From positions 1-10,609 of the forward strand of contig FR888208.1 of NCBI GenBank assembly GCA_000431775.1: DNA of 10,609 bases. Direction: 5' to 3'. The position numbers were made by a program, and so were the translations under genes. The notes under the pieces were generated by a model. The model worked only from the letters and a program-made list of their open reading frames with translations, was not told the DNA's origin and did no database searches. Positions 6,438 through 10,609 of this stretch are shown here, in pieces; positions within the stretch are counted from its first letter, which is position 1; each line of letters starts with the position of its first letter. Source of the DNA: Clostridium sp. CAG:413. GTDB taxonomy: Bacteria > Bacillota > Clostridia > Oscillospirales > Acutalibacteraceae.

Positions 6438-9014
6438 ATGAACACTCAGAACTATACTCAGAAGACCGTTGAGGCAATACAGAACGCGCAGAACATAGCA
6501 AGAGAGAACGACAACCAGTCGCTCGTCCCCGAGCATCTGCTCTACTCTCTGCTTGATCAGGACGGCGGACTCATCCCCTCCCTGTTCGGCAAGATGGGCG
6601 TTGACTGCAACACCGTTCTCGGCGAGCTTGATTCTTATATTGCTACTCTCCCGAAGGTTTCCGGCGGCGAGATGTATCTCTCTTCGGAGACCGACCGCGT
6701 TATCCGCACCGCCGAAAAGACGGCAAAGAGCATGAACGACGAATATGTTTCGGTTGAGCATCTTATGCTTGGCATATTCACGAACATGACTCCGGAAATC
6801 AGAAAAATATTCAATACCCACGGCATAACCAAAAACGCTTTTGTCGATGAGCTTTCAAAGGTCAAGACAAGCCCGGTAACCAGTGATAACCCCGAGGATA
6901 CTTACGACGCACTTTCAAAATACGGAACCGATCTTGTCAAACGCGCACGTGAAAACGAGCTTGACCCCGTTATCGGCCGTGACACGGAGATAAGAAATGT
7001 CATTCGTATTCTTTCGAGAAAAACCAAGAACAATCCCGTGCTTATCGGCGAGCCCGGCGTCGGCAAGACCGCTATCGCCGAGGGTCTCGCGCAGAGAATA
7101 GTACGCGGCGATGTGCCCGAGGGACTTAAAGACAAGACTGTTTTCAGCCTTGATATGGGTTCTCTTATCGCCGGCGCAAAGTATCGCGGCGAGTTTGAAG
7201 AGAGACTCAAGGCTGTGCTCGAAGAGATAAAGAAATCCGAGGGCAGGATACTGCTCTTCATCGATGAGCTGCACACGATAGTCGGCGCAGGCAAGACCGA
7301 AGGCAGCATGGACGCAGGTAACCTTTTGAAGCCCATGCTTGCAAGGGGCGAGCTGCACTGCATCGGCGCAACTACACTCGACGAATACCGCAAATATATT
7401 GAAAAGGACGCCGCACTTGAGCGTCGTTTCCAGCCCGTTATGGTAAACGAGCCTACTGTTGAAGACACGATTTCGATACTCAGAGGACTCAAGGAGCGCT
7501 ACGAAGTTTATCACGGCGTTCGCATACATGACAGCGCGCTTGTCGCCGCCGCTACCCTTTCGGACAGATATATTACCGACCGTTTCCTGCCCGACAAGGC
7601 AATCGACCTTGTCGATGAGGCGTGCGCTTCCATCCGCACCGAGATCGACTCCATGCCCTCGGAGCTTGACGATGTACGCCGTAAGATAATGCAGCTTGAA
7701 ATCGAAGAGATGGCGCTGAAGAAAGAGACCGACAAGCTCTCCAAGGAGCGCCTTGAGAAGCTCGGCGCCGAGCTTGCCGAATATAAAGACAAGTTCAATG
7801 AGATGAAGTCGCGCTGGGAAGCTGAAAAGCAGAGCGTTGACGAGGTCAAGAAGCTCAAGTCGGAAATCGAGCAGACTCACGCAGATATTGAGCAGGCTCA
7901 GCTTCACTACGAATACGAAAAAGCGGCAAAACTCAAATATTACGATCTGCCCTCTCTTGAAAAACGTCTCGCAGAAGCTGAAAAGAAGAGCGAGCAGCGC
8001 ACCGAAAACACTCTCGTTCACGACACCGTGACCGAGGAAGAGATAGCAACCATAGTCGCAAAATGGACCGGCATACCCGTTGCAAAGCTCATGGAGGGCG
8101 AGCGTGAGAAGCTGCTCCACCTCGACGATGTTATCCATCAGCGCGTTGTCGGTCAGGACGAAGCGGTTCAGAAAGTCACAGAGGCTATCCTCCGCTCCCG
8201 TGCAGGCATATCCGACCCCAACAAGCCTATCGGCAGCTTCCTGTTCTTAGGTCCCACCGGCGTCGGCAAGACGGAGCTTGCGAAGGCTCTTGCAGACTGC
8301 CTGTTTGACGACGAGCACAACATGGTTCGTATCGATATGACCGAATACATGGAGAAATACTCAGTCTCCCGTCTTATCGGAGCGCCGCCCGGATATGTCG
8401 GATACGATGAGGGCGGTCAGCTTACTGAGGCGGTACGCCGTAAACCCTATTCCGTCGTGCTGTTCGACGAGATTGAAAAGGCACACCCGGATGTATTCAA
8501 CATTCTGCTCCAGGTGCTCGACGACGGTCGTATAACCGATAGTCAGGGACGCACCGTGGACTTCAAGAACACGATAATCATCCTCACCTCGAACCTCGGC
8601 AGCCAGTATCTGCTCGACGGCATCGACGAGAACGGCAACATCTCTGAGGAGGCGCGCGAGGGCGTTATGAACGAGCTGCGCCGCAGCTTCCGTCCCGAGT
8701 TTCTCAACCGTCTTGACGAAACGATATTCTTCCGCCCGTTGACGAAAGACAACCTCAAGGGCATCATCGATATCATGCTCGACTCCCTCAAGAAGCGTCT
8801 TGCGGACAAGAGCCTCGGACTCGAGGTTACCGATGCCGCCAAGGAGCTCATCATCGACCGCGGATTCGATCCCGTTTACGGTGCAAGACCGCTTCGCAGA
8901 TACCTGCAGAGCAGCCTCGAGACCCTTGTCGCGAGAAAGATTCTCTCCGGCGACCTTGACGCGGATTCGACCATAACCGTTGATGTTGAAAACGGCGAGC
9001 TCGTCTGCAAATAA
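6438..9014 (+). CDS. clpB: ATP-dependent protein disaggregase ClpB (Hsp100)
   Basis: ClpB is a cytoplasmic hexameric AAA+ unfoldase that, together with the DnaK system, threads aggregated proteins through its pore after heat or other stress. The 858-residue length is nearly that of E. coli ClpB (857). Domains in order: double Clp_N repeat (about 1-145); first AAA+ module with Walker A GEPGVGKT (204-211) and Walker B LLFIDE (272-277); a long coiled-coil middle domain (about 400-525), which separates ClpB from ClpA and ClpC; second AAA+ module with Walker A GPTGVGKT (605-612) and Walker B VVLFDE (673-678), the pore loop GYVGYDEGG region and a D2-small C-terminal domain with GARPLRR. No ClpP-binding IGF-type loop was seen. 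All catalytic residues are present. ATG at 6438 follows AGGTGA (6428-6433). It lies behind the RHH gene, and no CIRCE or CtsR site is seen upstream, so control seems to differ from the textbook Firmicute arrangement. Confidence 0.97.
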   Translation: MNTQNYTQKTVEAIQNAQNIARENDNQSLVPEHLLYSLLDQDGGLIPSLFGKMGVDCNTVLGELDSYIATLPKVSGGEMYLSSETDRVIRTAEKTAKSMNDEYVSVEHLMLGIFTNMTPEIRKIFNTHGITKNAFVDELSKVKTSPVTSDNPEDTYDALSKYGTDLVKRARENELDPVIGRDTEIRNVIRILSRKTKNNPVLIGEPGVGKTAIAEGLAQRIVRGDVPEGLKDKTVFSLDMGSLIAGAKYRGEFEERLKAVLEEIKKSEGRILLFIDELHTIVGAGKTEGSMDAGNLLKPMLARGELHCIGATTLDEYRKYIEKDAALERRFQPVMVNEPTVEDTISILRGLKERYEVYHGVRIHDSALVAAATLSDRYITDRFLPDKAIDLVDEACASIRTEIDSMPSELDDVRRKIMQLEIEEMALKKETDKLSKERLEKLGAELAEYKDKFNEMKSRWEAEKQSVDEVKKLKSEIEQTHADIEQAQLHYEYEKAAKLKYYDLPSLEKRLAEAEKKSEQRTENTLVHDTVTEEEIATIVAKWTGIPVAKLMEGEREKLLHLDDVIHQRVVGQDEAVQKVTEAILRSRAGISDPNKPIGSFLFLGPTGVGKTELAKALADCLFDDEHNMVRIDMTEYMEKYSVSRLIGAPPGYVGYDEGGQLTEAVRRKPYSVVLFDEIEKAHPDVFNILLQVLDDGRITDSQGRTVDFKNTIIILTSNLGSQYLLDGIDENGNISEEAREGVMNELRRSFRPEFLNRLDETIFFRPLTKDNLKGIIDIMLDSLKKRLADKSLGLEVTDAAKELIIDRGFDPVYGARPLRRYLQSSLETLVARKILSGDLDADSTITVDVENGELVCK

Positions 9015-9025
9015 CAAAATTATAA

Positions 9026-9070
9026 TGCCCGACTGCATGGCGCAAAAGCTGTGCGGTCGGGCAGTTTTTT
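9026..9070 (+). terminator. Strong intrinsic terminator after clpB
   Basis: A 16-pair stem (9026-9041 with 9048-9063, a few G/T wobbles) with the 6-base loop GCAAAA is followed by GTTTTTT. It begins 11 bases after the clpB stop and separates the RHH-clpB operon from the GH18 gene. Confidence 0.93.
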
Positions 9071-9085
9071 ATATCAAAATGCCGC

Positions 9086-9114
9086 TTGAGTAAAATATAC
9101 CTGTATGTTACACT
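9086..9114 (+). promoter_or_regulatory. Promoter of the GH18-family gene with extended -10
   Basis: TTGAGT (9086-9091) and TACACT (9109-9114) are 17 bases apart, and a TG dinucleotide one base before the -10 (9106-9107) makes an extended -10. Transcription would start near 9121. Each box has only four matches to consensus, so a weak sigma-A promoter or one for an alternative sigma factor is possible. Confidence 0.5.
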
Positions 9115-9150
9115 GCAATTGATATAAAAAGAACCGAAAAGGGTCCTGAT

Positions 9151-10398
9151 ATGAAATTTTTCAAAAAAGTCGGAAGCGCGATAAACACCGCGCTGATTGA
9201 AGAAATCGGCAATCAGGTGCAGTATTTCAGGATTCAGGCTTTCGTTGACGGCGAATGGAAAACCGTGTATCAGAGCGAAAAGATACAGGATATGCGCCTG
9301 TGCGGCTTTGACGCAGTGACCACAGACCGCATAAGGCTCTCGATAGACAAATTCCGCGACGACGCCGTGCCGGCAAACATAAAATCGCTCAAGCTTTACA
9401 ATGAGCCCAAGCGCAATGCAGAGGGATTTGAAGTATCGGCTTATCAGCGGCTCGACGGAGATGTTCCGATGGAGATACTCGCCAAGGGCGACGAATATGC
9501 CAGAAACTATGCGAAGTTCTATGATGTGTACAGCACAGTTATCGTCTTTGCCGCCGTTCACTGGGACGAAAACGGCAATATGAACTTTGGCGAGATGGGC
9601 GAAGAGAAGTTTGCGCAAGAACTGACCGCGCTCAAAGAAATAATCGCCAAGCGTCAGAATCAAAGCCACCGCGTGAAACTCATAGTAACCGCACTTGCCG
9701 ACGGCGCATGGGGCGACGGTCACAATGGAGTCAATGTCTATATGGCATCCCACTGGGAAAAGGTCGCCGATCAAATAACCGCGCTCGTGAAAAAATATGA
9801 CTTTGACGGCGTGGATATCGACTGGGAATATCCCGCAAGCGCAGACGACTGGAAAGTATACAACAGCTTCATTCAGAAGCTCCACCGCGACCTGAAAGCA
9901 TATAAAGAGGACTTGATAATATCAAGCGCGCTTTCTTCCGGTGCGCTCGGGCTTTCAAAGGAGACTTTTGACTGCCTCGATCAGGTTCAGTTCATGGCGT
10001 ATGACGGAAACGACGAGGACGGATATCAGAGTTCCCTCCAGCAAGCCGAAGAGGGACTGCGCGACTTCGAGAAAAACGGCGCGGATATCAGCAAAATAAA
10101 CATCGGAATCGCCATTTACGGCAGACCGATAAGCGGCGCACCTTACTGGGCATCGTGGCGCACGCTCGAAAGCGCGAACTACTGGGACAGCAAGTATTAC
10201 AACGTCCCCGACGCCGGTCAGATATATGACGGCACATTCTGCTCCCCTGCTCTCGCAGGCGACAAGACGGCATATGCTCTGCTCAGCGGAGCGGGCGGAG
10301 TTATGGTCTTCCGTGTGGGCTGCGACAGGCTTATGGACGACCCGAATTCCGTCACCGGCGGCATTGAAGACACGCTCAACAGATATGTAACAGGTTAG
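9151..10398 (+). CDS. Glycoside hydrolase family 18 protein with N-terminal partial discoidin-like domain
   Basis: GH18 enzymes cleave beta-1,4 bonds next to N-acetylglucosamine in chitin, peptidoglycan or N-glycans. The 415-residue protein has the hallmark DxxDxDxE as DGVDIDWE: D219, D222, D224 and the proton donor E226. It also has the beta-6 MxYD motif (M282, Y284, D285), both needed for the substrate-assisted mechanism. Two other family marks are altered: the SxGG strand is replaced by TALADG, and the usual Trp of the last strand is Phe (F387, in VMVFRVGCD). Residues about 20-87 resemble only the second half of an F5/8 type C (discoidin) sugar-binding domain, including DAVTTDRIRLSI and a SLKLYNEP end. 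No signal peptide or membrane segment is visible. ATG follows AAAGGG (9138-9143) at 7 bases, and an in-frame stop at 9091-9093 excludes an earlier start. It is flanked by terminators, so it is a single-gene unit. A spore-coat or cortex enzyme is one explanation for a missing signal. Confidence 0.85.
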   Translation: MKFFKKVGSAINTALIEEIGNQVQYFRIQAFVDGEWKTVYQSEKIQDMRLCGFDAVTTDRIRLSIDKFRDDAVPANIKSLKLYNEPKRNAEGFEVSAYQRLDGDVPMEILAKGDEYARNYAKFYDVYSTVIVFAAVHWDENGNMNFGEMGEEKFAQELTALKEIIAKRQNQSHRVKLIVTALADGAWGDGHNGVNVYMASHWEKVADQITALVKKYDFDGVDIDWEYPASADDWKVYNSFIQKLHRDLKAYKEDLIISSALSSGALGLSKETFDCLDQVQFMAYDGNDEDGYQSSLQQAEEGLRDFEKNGADISKINIGIAIYGRPISGAPYWASWRTLESANYWDSKYYNVPDAGQIYDGTFCSPALAGDKTAYALLSGAGGVMVFRVGCDRLMDDPNSVTGGIEDTLNRYVTG

Positions 10399-10402
10399 TA
10401 AA

Positions 10403-10441
10403 ATCAAAAGCAGGCGGGAAAAATTCTCGCCTGCTTTTGAT
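10403..10441. terminator. Terminator after the GH18 gene, possibly bidirectional
   Basis: A perfect 14-pair stem (10403-10416 with 10428-10441) around an 11-base loop starts 4 bases after the GH18 stop. The right arm has CTTTTGAT, so the T run is short and lies within the stem. The mirror-image A run on the left arm allows the same function for the - strand. Confidence 0.75.
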
Positions 10442-10451
10442 ATACGCAACA

Positions 10452-10494
10452 AGCAGAGGACTGCCACCGCTTTCACGGTGACAGTCCAACTGCT
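10452..10494 (-). terminator. Second hairpin, likely downstream of the partial - strand gene
   Basis: A 12-pair stem (10458-10469 with 10476-10487) has a 6-base loop. The one mismatch on the + strand (C/A) becomes a G/U wobble in - strand RNA, so the structure is fully paired only in that direction. An outer 5-pair stem (10452-10456 with 10490-10494) extends it. It lies 42 bases beyond the stop of the - strand gene. The following bases are only moderately T-rich, so it could be a weak terminator or a 3' stabilising structure. Confidence 0.5.
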
Positions 10495-10536
10495 AAGAGA
10501 TATGAGAACAGAGGTATTCAAAATTAGTGATATCGT

Positions 10537-10609
10537 TCAGGCGAGGCTGAAATCGAATTTCATCGCAAGAGTCTCGAAGAGCTTTTGCATCACGCCGTCT
10601 GCGATACTG
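10537..10609 (-). CDS. 3' end of an unidentified - strand gene (partial)
   Basis: Read on the - strand, 24 codon positions including the TGA stop (10537-10539) are open up to the window edge. The visible 23 residues (IADGVMQKLFETLAMKFDF core) look like an amphipathic helix with a hydrophobic end, consistent with a true protein C-terminus. The hairpins at 10403-10494 follow it. Too little is visible to name a family. Another frame is also open over this stretch, with an Arg-rich composition that looks less natural, so the frame choice is moderately certain. Confidence 0.4.
   Translation of the reverse strand, partial: SIADGVMQKLFETLAMKFDFSLA

Noticed and set aside
6800..6960. Internal translation start giving a shorter ClpB, as in E. 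coli
   Set aside because: No Met or GTG codon with a convincing ribosome site was seen in the linker after the N domain (about residues 120-170).
6915..8138. A 407-codon open frame on the - strand inside clpB
   Set aside because: It is fully antisense to intact, strongly conserved ClpB modules; its translation shows no recognisable family and no ribosome site was seen. It reflects the codon bias of clpB.
8851..9885. A 344-codon open frame on the - strand spanning clpB and the GH18 gene
   Set aside because: It crosses two real genes and the strong terminator between them, and its composition is that of antisense reading.
1..10609. Mobile elements, CRISPR array, tRNA or prophage genes
   Set aside because: No transposase or integrase motif, regularly spaced repeat, or tRNA-like cloverleaf was seen on either strand.

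Overview
The window looks like chromosomal DNA from an anaerobic Gram-positive Firmicute, most likely an uncultured gut-type member of Clostridia (Oscillospirales or a related group). The grounds are the gene families (FemAB-type peptidoglycan bridge enzyme, YfhO, an EFR1-type flavodoxin/ferredoxin fusion), A/G-rich ribosome binding sites, sigma-A-like promoters, a TTG start and compact hairpin-plus-T terminators. This assignment is inference; no rRNA or marker gene is present. No mobile element, CRISPR array, tRNA or rRNA was seen, and no gene-free stretch exceeds about 210 bases.

Left block (1-4766, + strand): the C-terminal part of a FemAB-family aminoacyltransferase, then 13 bases later a large YfhO-family membrane protein, then (after a short hairpin terminator) a calcineurin-like metallophosphoesterase. 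The first two form a cell-envelope operon: FemAB proteins add amino acids to the peptidoglycan stem peptide, and YfhO proteins are GT-C-fold membrane proteins linked to sugar decoration of teichoic acid. The phosphoesterase may be reached by read-through. A bidirectional terminator at 4772-4810 closes this block.

Middle (4809-9014): an EFR1-family flavodoxin/4Fe-4S protein on the - strand is divergent from a + strand pair, a ribbon-helix-helix (RHH, CopG-like) protein followed 29 bases later by the disaggregase ClpB. The divergent region of about 208 bases carries a near-consensus sigma-A promoter for the RHH-clpB pair, a likely promoter for the EFR1 gene, and two perfect 12-base palindromes. 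A 7-base core of one palindrome recurs in inverted orientation over the -35 box. No CIRCE or CtsR-type site is visible, so the RHH protein is a candidate autoregulated, non-classical regulator of clpB. This is the most interesting observation in the window, but it is inferred from context.

Right block (9026-10609): a strong terminator after clpB; a monocistronic GH18-family gene with its own extended -10 promoter, no visible signal peptide and an N-terminal half of a discoidin-like domain; its terminator; a second hairpin; and the last 24 codons of a - strand gene running off the window.
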